From positions 2,542,001 to 2,606,000 of the forward strand of contig NZ_CP093340.1 in NCBI RefSeq assembly GCF_022637415.1: a DNA stretch of 64,000 nucleotides, in the 5' to 3' direction. Position numbers and translations under genes: made by a program. Numbering within the stretch: position 1 is the stretch's first letter; the number at the start of each line of letters is the position of its first letter. Below, piece after piece: positions 44,539 through 54,270 of the stretch. The notes beneath the pieces were generated by a model. The model had not been told where the DNA came from, searched no databases, and worked only from the letters and a program-made list of their open reading frames with translations. This DNA comes from Luteimonas sp. S4-F44. GTDB lineage: Bacteria > Pseudomonadota > Gammaproteobacteria > Xanthomonadales > Xanthomonadaceae.

Positions 44539-46770
44539 ATGCCCGTCCGCCCCCGTCCGCCCCTCCGTCCCGCCCGGTTGGCCTGCGCCATCGCCGCGCT
44601 GCTGCCTTTCACGGCCCTGGCCCAAACGCCGGAGGATGCGAAGACACTCGACACCGTGCGGGTCACCGCCGAGCAGATCGCACGCCAGGCGCTGGGCGCG
44701 TCCACCGTGCTCGCCGACGACATCGAGCGCCAGCCGCCGCGCAACGACATCGCCGAACTCCTGCGCACGCTGCCGGGCGTCAACCTGACCGGCAATTCGA
44801 CCAGCGGCCAGCGCGGCAACAACCGCCAGATCGACATCCGCGGCATGGGCCCGGAAAACACCCTGATCCTGGTCGACGGCATCCCGGTGTCGAGCCGCAA
44901 CTCGGTGCGCTACGGCTGGCGCGGCGAGCGCGACACGCGTGGCGATACCGGCTGGGTGCCGCCCGAGCAGATCGAGCGCATCGAAGTGCTGCGCGGCCCG
45001 GCCGCGGCGCGCTACGGCAGCGGCGCAGCGGGCGGCGTGGTCAACATCGTCACCCGCGCACCGGGCCCGCAGGTCGGTGGCTCGCTGAACGTCTATGGGC
45101 TGGTGCCCACCCACGGCGTCGATGGCGGCAGCCAGCGCGCTGGTGTGCAGATGAGCGGGCCGCTGTCGGACCGACTGTCGTTCCGCCTGTCAGGGAGCGC
45201 CGGCAAAGCCGAGTCCGACGACTTCGCCATCAACCGCGACCACGCATCGCAGCGCAGCGGCAGCAATGCCGGCACCTTCCCCGCCGGACGCGAGGGCGTG
45301 CGCAACCGCAACGCCTCGGCCAAGCTGTTGTGGGACGTGCTGCCCGGCCACCGCATCGACGTGGGCGCCGGTTTCAGTCGCCAGGGCAACCTCTACGCCG
45401 GCGACACCCAGAACACCAACCGCAATCCCGAAGTGCTCAAGTGGATCGATGCGGAGACCAACCGGCTCTACCGTCGGACCTTCGACGTCAGCCATCGCGG
45501 CGAGTACGGCCAGGCCACCCGCTCGCTGGCCTACGCCGCCATCGAGAAGACCCGCAACACGCGCCTGCTCGAAGGCTTGGCCGGCGGTACCGAGGGCATC
45601 TTCATCGTCGACGGCGGCTTCGGCGACATCGACCTGCGCACGCTCACCCTGCACGGCGAGGTCAACCACACGATGACCGGCGACAGCGTCGACCACGTGT
45701 TGACGGTCGGCGCCGAATGGGTCGACAGCCGACTCGAGGACAACGCCTCCGGCCTGAAGGACCGCAATCCGCAGCCGAACGTGCCGGTGCCGCCGACGCA
45801 GTGGACCGGCCGCAGCGATGCGCGCATCGCCTCGGTGTTCGTCGAGGACAACCTCTACATCGGCGACGCGCTGACCGTGACGCCGACGCTGCGCTACGAC
45901 CACCATGACCAGCTGGGCGGCAACCTCAGCCCGGCGGTCAGCGCCGCGTTCGCGTTCCTGCCGTCCTGGACGTTGCGCGCCGGCATCGCCCGCGCCTACA
46001 AGGCGCCCAATCTCTATCAGAGCAACGCCGGCTACGCGCTCTACAGCGCGGGCATCGGCTGCTGGGGCGGTGGCGGCCCGTGCTTTCTGGTCGGCAACGA
46101 CGCGCTCGATGCCGAGACCAGCGTCAACAAGGAACTGGGCTTGCAATTCGCCGACGGCCGCGTGCAGGCCGGCCTGACCTGGTTCCGCAACGACTACCGC
46201 GACAAGGTCGAGGCCGGCCACGTCGCGATCGATCGCGTCGGCAACGTCGACGTGTTCCGCTGGGACAACATTCCCAAGGCGGTGATCGAGGGCCTGGAGG
46301 GCAGCGTGGAACTGCCGCTGGCCGAGGCGTTGCGCTGGAACACCAATGTGACCTGGATGCTCGAGTCGAAAAACCGCAGCACCGGCGACGCGCTGTCGAC
46401 GATTCCCGAATACACGGTCAACACCGCGTTCGACTGGCGCCCCAGCGCGCGCCTGTCGCTGCTGGCCAAGGCGACGTTCTACGGCGAGCAGGTGCCGCAG
46501 CGCCTCGACTACCAGGGCCGTCCGGTCACCGGCAGTGCCGCCGACCGCATGCCGCCCTACGCGCTGGTGGGCCTGAGCGGGCGCTACCGCATCACCGACC
46601 GGGTCAGCGTCACGCTGGGTGTCGACAATCTGCTCGACAAGCGCATCTTCCGCCGCGGCAACGCCTCCGGCGTCAACCTCGGCACGCCCAACGAGATCCA
46701 AGGCGCCGGCGCCTACACCTACAACGAGCCTGGACGCGCCTGGTTCGTCAGCACCAACATCGGGTTCTGA
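44539..46770 (+). CDS. fepA: TonB-dependent ferric enterobactin-type receptor
   Basis: The 743-residue receptor has a signal peptide ending near TALAQ, TonB box LDTVRVTA, and the FepA/PfeA hallmark plug: RGMGPENTLILVDG followed by the SVRYGWRGERDTRGDTGWVPP loop and ERIEVLRGPAAARYGSGA. The barrel ends WFVSTNIGF with the C-terminal Phe. Length and plug loop match FepA closely, so a ferric tri-catecholate ligand is likely, i.e. the product of the adjacent ent operon. A Fur-like palindrome precedes it, and the esterase gene follows by 7 nt. Confidence 0.9.
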   Translation: MPVRPRPPLRPARLACAIAALLPFTALAQTPEDAKTLDTVRVTAEQIARQALGASTVLADDIERQPPRNDIAELLRTLPGVNLTGNSTSGQRGNNRQIDIRGMGPENTLILVDGIPVSSRNSVRYGWRGERDTRGDTGWVPPEQIERIEVLRGPAAARYGSGAAGGVVNIVTRAPGPQVGGSLNVYGLVPTHGVDGGSQRAGVQMSGPLSDRLSFRLSGSAGKAESDDFAINRDHASQRSGSNAGTFPAGREGVRNRNASAKLLWDVLPGHRIDVGAGFSRQGNLYAGDTQNTNRNPEVLKWIDAETNRLYRRTFDVSHRGEYGQATRSLAYAAIEKTRNTRLLEGLAGGTEGIFIVDGGFGDIDLRTLTLHGEVNHTMTGDSVDHVLTVGAEWVDSRLEDNASGLKDRNPQPNVPVPPTQWTGRSDARIASVFVEDNLYIGDALTVTPTLRYDHHDQLGGNLSPAVSAAFAFLPSWTLRAGIARAYKAPNLYQSNAGYALYSAGIGCWGGGGPCFLVGNDALDAETSVNKELGLQFADGRVQAGLTWFRNDYRDKVEAGHVAIDRVGNVDVFRWDNIPKAVIEGLEGSVELPLAEALRWNTNVTWMLESKNRSTGDALSTIPEYTVNTAFDWRPSARLSLLAKATFYGEQVPQRLDYQGRPVTGSAADRMPPYALVGLSGRYRITDRVSVTLGVDNLLDKRIFRRGNASGVNLGTPNEIQGAGAYTYNEPGRAWFVSTNIGF

Positions 46771-46777
46771 CCCCTCG

Positions 46778-47827
46778 ATGCGCACGCCCATGCACAGCCG
46801 CCGCCCCACGACCCACCGCCGGATTCGCCTGGCGACGCTGGCCGCGACCGCCGGCCTGTTGCTCGCACTGCAGGCCGTTCCGTCGACCGCGGCCGCGCAG
46901 CAGCGCGATCCCACGCGTGCGATCGGCCAGACCGTCGCCGACCACACCTCGCCCCACTACGCCTTCGAGCGCTTCGACGTCACCAGTCGCGATGGCCAGC
47001 GCACCTGGCGCGTGCACGTCGCGGTGCCGAAGGCGCCGGCACCCGCGGCCGGCTATCCGGCGCTGTGGATGCTCGACGGCAATGCCGCGCTGGTCGAATT
47101 CGATGACGCACTGCTGGCCGAGCTCGCCGCGCAGCCGGCGCCGCATGCGCTGGTGTTCGTCGGCTATCCCAATGACCTGCGGATCGACTCGCAGGCGCGC
47201 ACGCGCGACTACACCCCGTTCGAAGGCGAACGTCCGGTGCGCGGCGGCGGCACGATCGTCGGCGGTGGTGGCGCCGATGCGATGCTCGAGACCATCGAGC
47301 GCACGATCCGGCCCGAAATCGCGCGGCGGGTACAAACCGATCCGGCACGGCAAACCCTGTGGGGCCATTCGCTGGCCGGCCTGTTCGCGCTGCATGCGCT
47401 GTACACGCGCACCGGCGCCTTCGACACCTACGCTGCCGGCAGCCCGTCGCTGTGGTGGGGCGATGGCGCGCTGCTGGGCGCGCCCGAGCAGCGATTCGTG
47501 ACCAACAACGCCGGCCGCCACGCACGCGTGCTGATCGGGCTGGGCGAGGGTGAGCGCACGCGGCAGGTCGCGCACCGCGACCTGTCCGACCCGCGCGTGC
47601 AGGTCCACCTGCGCCGCATCGAAGCCGCGCCGCCGGACGCGGCGCACCGCCTCGCCGAGCGCCTGTCCGGTGTCGACGGCCTGCAGGTGAGCTACCGCGA
47701 GTTCCCCGGGTTGACCCACGGCCCGATGTTCCGAGCCTCGCTGATGTGGACGCTGCATGCCGTCGCCGGCATCGCCGACCACAGCGACACCCCGAGCCAT
47801 GCCGATGGCGTGGATCCGACCCGATGA
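46778..47827 (+). CDS. Alpha/beta-hydrolase, probable periplasmic ferric-siderophore esterase (IroE/PfeE-like)
   Basis: The 349-residue protein has an N-terminal signal peptide (RLATLAATAGLLLALQAVPSTAAA) and an esterase core with LWMLDGNAALVEF and the nucleophile Ser in WGHSLAGLFALHAL. The C-terminal His lies in EFPGLTHGPMF. This is the esterase_D/YbbA-type family of IroE and PfeE. It directly follows the FepA-like receptor gene, so hydrolysis of ferric enterobactin-type triesters in the periplasm is the natural inference. No cytoplasmic Fes is encoded in the window. Confidence 0.85.
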   Translation: MRTPMHSRRPTTHRRIRLATLAATAGLLLALQAVPSTAAAQQRDPTRAIGQTVADHTSPHYAFERFDVTSRDGQRTWRVHVAVPKAPAPAAGYPALWMLDGNAALVEFDDALLAELAAQPAPHALVFVGYPNDLRIDSQARTRDYTPFEGERPVRGGGTIVGGGGADAMLETIERTIRPEIARRVQTDPARQTLWGHSLAGLFALHALYTRTGAFDTYAAGSPSLWWGDGALLGAPEQRFVTNNAGRHARVLIGLGEGERTRQVAHRDLSDPRVQVHLRRIEAAPPDAAHRLAERLSGVDGLQVSYREFPGLTHGPMFRASLMWTLHAVAGIADHSDTPSHADGVDPTR

Positions 47828-47978
47828 TTCTGGCGCGGCCGCCGCCGCGCCCCGCCCGACCCGGACCCCGGCCCTGCCGGCGTCCGCCATCGCCACGACG
47901 CGCGACGTCCCAGCCACCGAGTTTCCCTTCCTCCGGCTGCACGTTCCGCCGGTTCTTTCAGCGCTCCAGGAGTCCGTC

Positions 47979-49352
47979 ATGACAACCTCGCCTTCCCGCC
48001 GCCTGCGGCTGGCCGCCCTCGCTCTCGCCCTGTCGGCCGTGACCGGCCTCGCCGCCGCCCAGGTGTTCAGCCAGCCCGATGTCGATTTCAAGGGCAATGT
48101 CCGCGCCGCCAGCCAGGTCGTGCTGCCGGGCAGCGAAGTCGAGCTCAACGGCAGTGGCTTCAAGCCCGGCCAGCAGGTCACCTTGCTGCGTGGGGAGACC
48201 GTGCTCAACGCGCAGCCGTTCGTCGCCGACGCTCAGGGCGCCTTCAAGGGCCGAGTCGCAATCCCGGCCGATGCCGCCGTCGGCGTGCACCCGGTGGTCG
48301 TGCGCACCAGCGGCCCGGATGCGGCCTCGATCTTCGAGCTGAAGGTCTCGCAGCAGTTGCCGGTGTCGGGCGAAGCACGCTTCGACGTGCGCAACGCCAA
48401 ACTCGCGCAGGGGCTCTACCAGGTTGCCTACAGCACGAAGAACGACGCGCTGTTCGTGACCAGCGCGGTTGGCCGCCCGCCGGTCACCGTGTCGGCGCTG
48501 CAGAAGGTCGATCCGCAATCGCTGCAGGTCGTGGCGAGCGCCACGCCCGGCGCGGCGCCGGCCGGCGGCGTATTCGCCGTGTACGGCGTCGGTGTCGACG
48601 ACGCCAACGGCCACGTCTGGGTCACCAACACCCGCCAGGACACCGTCGCCGTCTACCGCCAGTCCGATCTGTCGCTGGTCAAGCAGTTCCCGGTCGGCGC
48701 TGTGCCGCATGCGCGCGATGTCGTCGTCGACACCCAGCGCGGCCGCGTCTACGCCACTGCGACCGGCGAGAACTTCATCTCGGTGTTCGACGCCAAGCGC
48801 CTGACCCAGCTCGACAACATCGTGATTGAATCGGGCTTGCGCGGTGAATCCTTCACCCCGACCAGCCTCGACCTGGACGTGGCGACTGGCAAGCTCTACA
48901 CCGCCAGCATGTCCACGCCCGAGGCCGCGGTCATCGACACCGCCAGCAATGCGGTGGAGAAGGTGGTCCCGCTGGTCAACGCACGTAGCGCGATCGGCGT
49001 GGCCTGGAACCCGGTCGGCCAGCGCCTGCTGGTGGTGTCGCAGGGCAGCGACAACCTGCTGATCGTCGATCCGCAGACCGGCACGATCGACCACGACGTC
49101 TATGTCGGCGCCGGCGCACTGAACGTCGCCTACGAGCCGACCCAGCGGCTGGCCTATGTCGTCAACCGCGGCGCCGACACGCTCACCGTCGTCGACGACA
49201 ATGGCCAGGTCGTGGCGAACTTCGACGGCGGCAGCTTCCCCAACCATGTCAGCAAAGGCGCGGACGGCGTCGTCTACGCGGTCAACAAGGCGCGCGGCGC
49301 CGAAGATCCGAAGGGCGACCACATCCGCCGCATCGCGCCCAAGGCCCACTGA
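47979..49352 (+). CDS. YncE-like beta-propeller protein, periplasmic
   Basis: The 457-residue protein has a signal peptide (LRLAALALALSAVTGLAAAQ), an N-terminal beta domain (residues about 30-110, EVELNGSGFKPGQQVTLLRGE, Ig-like), then repeated propeller blades: VWVTNTRQDTVAVYR, VYATATGENFISVFD, LYTASMSTPEAAVIDT, LLVVSQGSDNLLIVD, AYVVNRGADTLTVVD. It resembles YncE, an iron-repressed periplasmic protein of E. coli of unclear function. AGGAG precedes the ATG. Its place between receptor/esterase and ABC transporter genes suggests a role in iron or haem uptake, which is inference. Confidence 0.8.
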   Translation: MTTSPSRRLRLAALALALSAVTGLAAAQVFSQPDVDFKGNVRAASQVVLPGSEVELNGSGFKPGQQVTLLRGETVLNAQPFVADAQGAFKGRVAIPADAAVGVHPVVVRTSGPDAASIFELKVSQQLPVSGEARFDVRNAKLAQGLYQVAYSTKNDALFVTSAVGRPPVTVSALQKVDPQSLQVVASATPGAAPAGGVFAVYGVGVDDANGHVWVTNTRQDTVAVYRQSDLSLVKQFPVGAVPHARDVVVDTQRGRVYATATGENFISVFDAKRLTQLDNIVIESGLRGESFTPTSLDLDVATGKLYTASMSTPEAAVIDTASNAVEKVVPLVNARSAIGVAWNPVGQRLLVVSQGSDNLLIVDPQTGTIDHDVYVGAGALNVAYEPTQRLAYVVNRGADTLTVVDDNGQVVANFDGGSFPNHVSKGADGVVYAVNKARGAEDPKGDHIRRIAPKAH

Positions 49353-49520
49353 TCGCGCTGGCGGCGTGCCGATGCCGGTGCCCGCGTCACCTTTGGTGGC
49401 GTCGGCATCGCGCGGCGCGCCACCGCCCGATAGGGCGATACCGGCTAAAATCCATCACCGCCGCGGCCGGCACCGTCCGGCCGCGGCGTCTTCAATCCGA
49501 TTCGACAAGGTGACAGGCCG

Positions 49521-50573
49521 ATGTTCCAGCGCGCCACGATCCGCCATGCGGCCCTGCTTGCCGCCAGCCTCGCCTGTGCCCTCGCCGGCTGCGTCCGCGA
49601 CGGCGACGACACCGCGACCGTCCCCGCGCAGACCACTGCCGACACGGCCCTGCCCGATGGCTGGCGCCGGGTCGCCGGCACCGATGTGCCCCAGGTCCTG
49701 CGCTCGACCCAGGACCTGCCGGCGACTGTCCGCTCCGACGACGGCGTCGAGGTCACCATCACCGACACCAGCCGCACGATCGTCGGCAACGACGACATCG
49801 TCATGGTCATGGACGCGCTCGGCCTGTCGGACCAGGTGTTCGCCGCGCCGGTCAACACTGTCACCGAGACCGGACGCAAGGCGCCGCACCATTTTCTGTT
49901 CAACCGCACGACCGGGGTCGAGGGCGTGCTGAGCCTCGACGGCACCTTGTTCGTCGGCAACAGCCTGCGTCGACACGGCAAGCTCGCACAGCCGCTGCGC
50001 GATGCCGGTCACGCGATGATCATCGTCGACGAACTGCAGCCGGCGCCGGACAAGGTGCGCAAGATCGCCGCCGCCTTCGGCCACGCCGACGAGGGCGAAC
50101 ACCTGGCCGCGCGCGTGCAGGCCCAGCTCGACGAGGCCGCCAGCATCGCCGCGCACCACACCCGGCGCCCGCGGGTGATCCACGTCTCGGCCACCGGCGG
50201 CGGCGGCGCGCCCACCGTCGGCGGCGCCGACACCGCGGCGGCCGAGGTCATCCGCCTGGCCGGCGGCATCAACGTCGGCGACGAGGCCCGCGTGGCCAAC
50301 TATTCGCAGCTGAGCAACGAGGGCATCATCGCCGCCGACCCGGAAGTCATCCTGGTCAGCGAGGACGACCTGCGCGTGTTCGGGGGCCCTGACGGCCTGT
50401 GGAAGGCCTATCCGACCCTGCGGCAGACGCCGGCAGGCATCGCCAACCGCGTTTGGGTGATGCCCGACTTGCAGCTCAAAGCGACCAGCGTCGCCAGCGG
50501 GACCGGCGCTGTGGCGTTGGCGACCGCGCTGGCCGAACTGGCCGCCGAGCTCGACGCCCAGCCCGGCGCATGA
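49521..50573 (+). CDS. hmuT: Haem/iron ABC transporter substrate-binding protein (HmuT-type)
   Basis: The 350-residue protein starts with a lipoprotein signal (ALLAASLACALAGC) and has a class III periplasmic-binding fold: RTIVGNDDIVMVMDALGLSDQVF at the N-lobe, TGVEGVLSLDGTLFV in the middle, a long linker helix, and a C-lobe with the HmuT-like VSATGGGGAPTVGGADTAAAEVIRLAGGINV. It overlaps the permease start (ATGA). An AT-rich -10 candidate TAAAAT lies at 49446-49451. Haem is the family-based guess; a ferric siderophore is possible given the neighbours, and no haem receptor or HmuS is present. Confidence 0.8.
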   Translation: MFQRATIRHAALLAASLACALAGCVRDGDDTATVPAQTTADTALPDGWRRVAGTDVPQVLRSTQDLPATVRSDDGVEVTITDTSRTIVGNDDIVMVMDALGLSDQVFAAPVNTVTETGRKAPHHFLFNRTTGVEGVLSLDGTLFVGNSLRRHGKLAQPLRDAGHAMIIVDELQPAPDKVRKIAAAFGHADEGEHLAARVQAQLDEAASIAAHHTRRPRVIHVSATGGGGAPTVGGADTAAAEVIRLAGGINVGDEARVANYSQLSNEGIIAADPEVILVSEDDLRVFGGPDGLWKAYPTLRQTPAGIANRVWVMPDLQLKATSVASGTGAVALATALAELAAELDAQPGA

Positions 50574-51640
50574 GCGCCGAGGGCCGCGCGACGCCGCGGC
50601 GCACCGGCCAGGTCCGACGGCCGCCCGGCGGCCTGTTGTTCCTCGCGATGCTCGCGCTGCTGGCGCTGGTGATCGTGCTGTCGTTCGGCGTCGGCCCGCT
50701 GCGCATTCCGCCCGGCGACGTGGTCCACGTGATCGCCCACCAGGTGGGCCTGGCCGATGCCGGCACGCTGACTCAGCGCGACATCTCGGTGGTGTGGAAC
50801 CTGCGCGTGCCGCGCGCACTGCTGGCCGTCATCGTCGGCGCCTCGCTGGCGATGGCCGGCGCCGGGCTCCAGGGCCTGTTCGGCAATCCGTTGGCCGACC
50901 CGGGCATCGTCGGCGTGACCCACGGCGCCGCACTCGGCGCAGTGGCGGCGATCGTGCTCGGTGCCACGGTGCTCGGCGCCTGGACGATACCGGTCGCGGC
51001 GTTCGCTGGCGGCGCGGTGACGACCACGCTGATCTATCTGCTCGCCCGCCCCGACCGCGGCGGCGGCACCGCGACGCTGCTGCTGGTGGGCATCGCGATC
51101 GCCGCGGGCTGCTCGGCAGCGATCGGGTTCTTCACCTACATCGCGCGCAGCGACGAACTGCAGTCGCTGGTGTTCTGGCAGATGGGCTCGCTGGCGATGG
51201 CCGACTGGGCCGACCTGCTGGCCGCAATGCCGGCGTTCGCGGTCGGCGCGATCGCGCTCACCCGCCTGGCGACGCCGCTGGACATGCTCGCGCTGGGCGA
51301 ACGCCAGGCCCAGCACATCGGCCTGGACGTGCGCCGCACGCGCGCGCTGCTGGTCGCGGTCTGTGCGCTGCTGGTCGGTTCGGCGGTCGCATTCGCCGGC
51401 GTGGTCGGCTTCGTCGGCCTGGTCGTGCCGCATTTCGTGCGCCTGCTCGCCGGCCCCGGCCATCGCTGGCTGCTGCCGCTGTCGGGCGTGACCGGTGGCC
51501 TGCTGGTGGTGCTGGCCGACACCGCCGCGCGCAGCCTCGACCCGCCGTCGGAAATCCCGTTGGGCCTGTTCTCCGCCGCGCTCGGCGCGCCGTTCTTCCT
51601 CTGGCTGGTGCTGCGCGGTCGCAAACGGGGTGGCGCGTGA
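50570..51640 (+). CDS. hmuU: Iron/haem ABC transporter permease (FecCD family)
   Basis: The 356-residue permease has about ten helices and family signatures: WNLRVPRALLAVIVGASLAMAGAGLQGLFGNPLADPGIVGVTHGA and the C-terminal VVGFVGLVVPHFVRLLAGPGHRWLLPLSG. It forms the homodimeric inner-membrane channel. ATG at 50570 overlaps the hmuT stop, and its TGA overlaps the hmuV GTG, so the three genes are one translationally coupled unit. Confidence 0.93.
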   Translation: MSAEGRATPRRTGQVRRPPGGLLFLAMLALLALVIVLSFGVGPLRIPPGDVVHVIAHQVGLADAGTLTQRDISVVWNLRVPRALLAVIVGASLAMAGAGLQGLFGNPLADPGIVGVTHGAALGAVAAIVLGATVLGAWTIPVAAFAGGAVTTTLIYLLARPDRGGGTATLLLVGIAIAAGCSAAIGFFTYIARSDELQSLVFWQMGSLAMADWADLLAAMPAFAVGAIALTRLATPLDMLALGERQAQHIGLDVRRTRALLVAVCALLVGSAVAFAGVVGFVGLVVPHFVRLLAGPGHRWLLPLSGVTGGLLVVLADTAARSLDPPSEIPLGLFSAALGAPFFLWLVLRGRKRGGA

Positions 51641-52425
51641 ACGCAGCCGATGCCACCCAGGACGTGCTGGCGATCGAGCGCGCGAGCGTGCGCATCGACG
51701 GCCGCGCGATTCTCGACGACGTCGATCTGCGCTTCGCACGCGGCACGCTGACTGCGCTGGTCGGCCCCAACGGCGCCGGCAAGTCGACCCTGCTTGCGGT
51801 CGCCTCCGGCGACCTGGTGCCCGCGACTGGCCACGTCCGGCTCGCGGGCGCACCGCTGCGCGCATGGCAGGCGCGCGCGCTGGCGCGCGAGCGCAGCGTG
51901 CTGCCGCAGGACCATGCGGTGCGCTTCGCCTTCAGCGTGCGCGAAGTCGTCGCGATGGGTCGGCTCCCGCACCCGCCGGCACCGGACGAGGACACGCGCA
52001 TCGCCGCGGCGGCGATGGCCACCGCCGACATCGTCCACCTCGCCGACCGCGACGTGCAGACGCTATCGGGCGGCGAAGCCTCGCGCACCGCGTTCGCGCG
52101 CGTGCTCGCGCAGACCACGCCAGTAGTGTTCCTCGACGAGCCCACCGCCGCGCTCGACCTGCAGCACCAGGAGGCGGTGCTGCGGACCGCGCGCCAGTTG
52201 GCCGACGACGGCGCCTGCGTGATCGTCGTGCTGCATGACCTCAACCTCGCCGCCGGTCATGCCGACCGCATCGTCATGCTCCAGCATGGCCGGGTCGCCG
52301 CCGATGGCAGCCCGCGCGCGGTGCTGACCCGCGAGACCATCGAGCGGGTATACCGGCAACCGGTGCTGGTGCTCGAACACCCGACCCGCGGCGTGCCGCT
52401 GGTGGTCAGCGACGATCCCAGATGA
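51637..52425 (+). CDS. hmuV: Haem/iron ABC transporter ATP-binding protein
   Basis: The 262-residue ATPase has Walker A GPNGAGKST near residue 43, Q-loop LPQDHAVRFAFSV, signature LSGGEASRTAFARVLAQ, Walker B PVVFLDEPTAALD and switch His in VVLHDLN. It energises the HmuU permease. It starts at GTG overlapping the hmuU stop by 4 nt (GTGA). Confidence 0.93.
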   Translation: MNAADATQDVLAIERASVRIDGRAILDDVDLRFARGTLTALVGPNGAGKSTLLAVASGDLVPATGHVRLAGAPLRAWQARALARERSVLPQDHAVRFAFSVREVVAMGRLPHPPAPDEDTRIAAAAMATADIVHLADRDVQTLSGGEASRTAFARVLAQTTPVVFLDEPTAALDLQHQEAVLRTARQLADDGACVIVVLHDLNLAAGHADRIVMLQHGRVAADGSPRAVLTRETIERVYRQPVLVLEHPTRGVPLVVSDDPR

Positions 52426-52446
52426 GCGGACGCGTGCCGGGCGCGC

Positions 52447-53604
52447 TCACCCGGCGGTGGTGGACGCGCCCAGCCGCGCGACGACCGGTGCGACCTGCGA
52501 TTGCCGGCCCAGGGCCTCACCGAGCTCCGTCAGGCGCTGGGCCAGCGTCTGCGCATCATCGGCGCGGACCGTCGCGTGACCGACCTTGCGGCCCTCGCGC
52601 GGCTGCTTGCCGTAGTCGTGCCAGTGCACGCCGGGCACCGCCAGCGCGGCGGTGGCGTCGGGCATCGCGCCGAGCCAGTTGAGCATGCACGACACGCCGC
52701 GCGGCGCGGTGTCGCCCAGCGGCAGGCCGAGCACGGCGCGCAGGTGGTTCTCGAACTGCGAGGTCTCGGCGCCTTCAATCGTCCAGTGCCCGGAGTTGTG
52801 CACGCGCGGCGCGAGCTCGTTGGCGAGTAGGGTGTCGCCGCGGCAGAACAGTTCCAGCGCAAACACGCCGACGTAGTCCAGTCGTTCGGCGATCGCGCGC
52901 GCATGCGCGGTCGCGGTATGCACCGTGTCCGCATCGGCGGCCGCCGGCGCCAAGCTCGTCGACAGCACGCCGTCGACATGGCGGTTTTCGGTCAGCGGCC
53001 AGCTGCGGAACGTGCCGTCGCGCCCGCGCACCGCGACCACGCTGAGCTCGCGCTCGAACGCGACAAAGCCCTCGAGGATCAAGCCGGTCGCCTGCGCCTG
53101 CGCGCCGAGCGCGTCCCAGGCGGCGTCGATGTCGGCCGTCTCGCGGATCCGGAACTGGCCCTTGCCGTCGTAGCCCAGTCGCCGCGTCTTCAGGATGCAG
53201 GGCATGCCCAGGCGCGCGACCGCAGCGTCGAGATCGGCGCGGGTGACAATATCGGCGAAATCGGGCACCGGAATGCCGAGTTCGCGGAACAGCGTCTTCT
53301 CGGCGAGCCGGTCCTGGCTCAGCGCCAGTGCATCGGGATTGGGGAAGACCGGCACGTCCGCGGCGAGCCGACGCGCCCCGTCGGCGGGCACGTTCTCGAA
53401 ATCGAACGTCGCCACGTCCACCCGCGCAGCCAGGTCGGCCAGCGCGGCTGGATCGTCGTAGTCGCCCAGCAGCAGCGGTGCGCATTGCCCGGCGCAGGCG
53501 TCGGCCGCGCCGTCGAGTACGAGAAAATCCAGTCCCAACGGATGGCCCGCCAGGGCCAGCATGCGCGCCAGCTGGCCACCGCCCAGAATCCCGACCGTCG
53601 TCAT
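52447..53604 (-). CDS. purK: 5-(carboxyamino)imidazole ribonucleotide synthase
   Basis: The 385-residue ATP-grasp enzyme carries out ATP- and bicarbonate-dependent carboxylation of AIR in purine synthesis. It starts MTTVGILGGGQLARMLALAG, has the ATP-grasp segments PCILKTRRLGYDGKGQ and ILEGFVAFERELSVV, and ELAPRVHNSGHWTIEGAETSQFENHLRAVLGLPLG near 265. It lies 31 nt downstream of purE. Confidence 0.96.
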   Translation of the reverse strand: MTTVGILGGGQLARMLALAGHPLGLDFLVLDGAADACAGQCAPLLLGDYDDPAALADLAARVDVATFDFENVPADGARRLAADVPVFPNPDALALSQDRLAEKTLFRELGIPVPDFADIVTRADLDAAVARLGMPCILKTRRLGYDGKGQFRIRETADIDAAWDALGAQAQATGLILEGFVAFERELSVVAVRGRDGTFRSWPLTENRHVDGVLSTSLAPAAADADTVHTATAHARAIAERLDYVGVFALELFCRGDTLLANELAPRVHNSGHWTIEGAETSQFENHLRAVLGLPLGDTAPRGVSCMLNWLGAMPDATAALAVPGVHWHDYGKQPREGRKVGHATVRADDAQTLAQRLTELGEALGRQSQVAPVVARLGASTTAG

Positions 53605-53635
53605 GCCAGTGCGCGCTCCGATGCGGCCACCGCGC

Positions 53636-54190
53636 TCATCGACGCGGGTCGTCATTGGCGGCGACCTCTTCGGTCTGCCGCTGCCGGAACGCGTCCAGCG
53701 CATGCGCGACTGCCGCGTCGTCGGCGGCCAGCATCGCCGCGGCGAACAGCGCGGCGTTGGCCGCACCGGCATTGCCGATCGCGAACGTCGCGACCGGGAC
53801 GCCGGCCGGCATCTGCACGATCGACAGCAGCGAATCGAGCCCGTTGAAGGCCTTGGACTGCACCGGCACGCCAAGCACCGGCACCGCGGTCTTGGCGGCA
53901 AGCATGCCCGGCAGATGCGCGGCGCCACCGGCGCCGGCGATGATCGCGCGCAGGCCGCGCGTGCGCGCCGAGGCGGCATAGTCGAACAGCACGTCGGGCG
54001 TGCGGTGCGCGGAGACCACGCGGACTTCGTGCGGGACGCCGAGCTGCTCGAGCTTCTGCGCGGCGTGCTGCATCGTCTCCCAGTCCGAGCGCGACCCCAT
54101 CACGATACCCACAACCGGGGCTCTGCCGGTCGCGGCCCTATCGCCTGACGTGGCGCTGGCGGTCGTGCTGCTGTGGTCGTTGGCTGACAT
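53636..54190 (-). CDS. purE: N5-carboxyaminoimidazole ribonucleotide mutase
   Basis: The 184-residue protein has the PurE core from residue 26: [32 protein letters not shown] with the conserved His, [19 protein letters not shown] and [29 protein letters not shown]. It shifts the carboxylate of N5-CAIR to make CAIR, the substrate produced by PurK. The 20-residue N-terminal extension ([16 protein letters not shown]) is low-complexity; a later start is possible. The palindromic repeat at 54271-54323 lies 81 nt upstream. Confidence 0.95.
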   Translation of the reverse strand: MSANDHSSTTASATSGDRAATGRAPVVGIVMGSRSDWETMQHAAQKLEQLGVPHEVRVVSAHRTPDVLFDYAASARTRGLRAIIAGAGGAAHLPGMLAAKTAVPVLGVPVQSKAFNGLDSLLSIVQMPAGVPVATFAIGNAGAANAALFAAAMLAADDAAVAHALDAFRQRQTEEVAANDDPRR

Positions 54191-54270
54191 TGCGCGGGCT
54201 CCGGCCTCAAACCGGCATTTTAGAGGTTCTTCTCCCATGTGCGGAGACGGCGTTTCAGAGCCCCCTGACA

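Noticed and set aside
49354..49425. Possible terminator after the YncE-like gene
   Set aside because: An inverted repeat (GCCGATGCC / GGCGTCGGC) exists, but no T-run follows and the loop is long.
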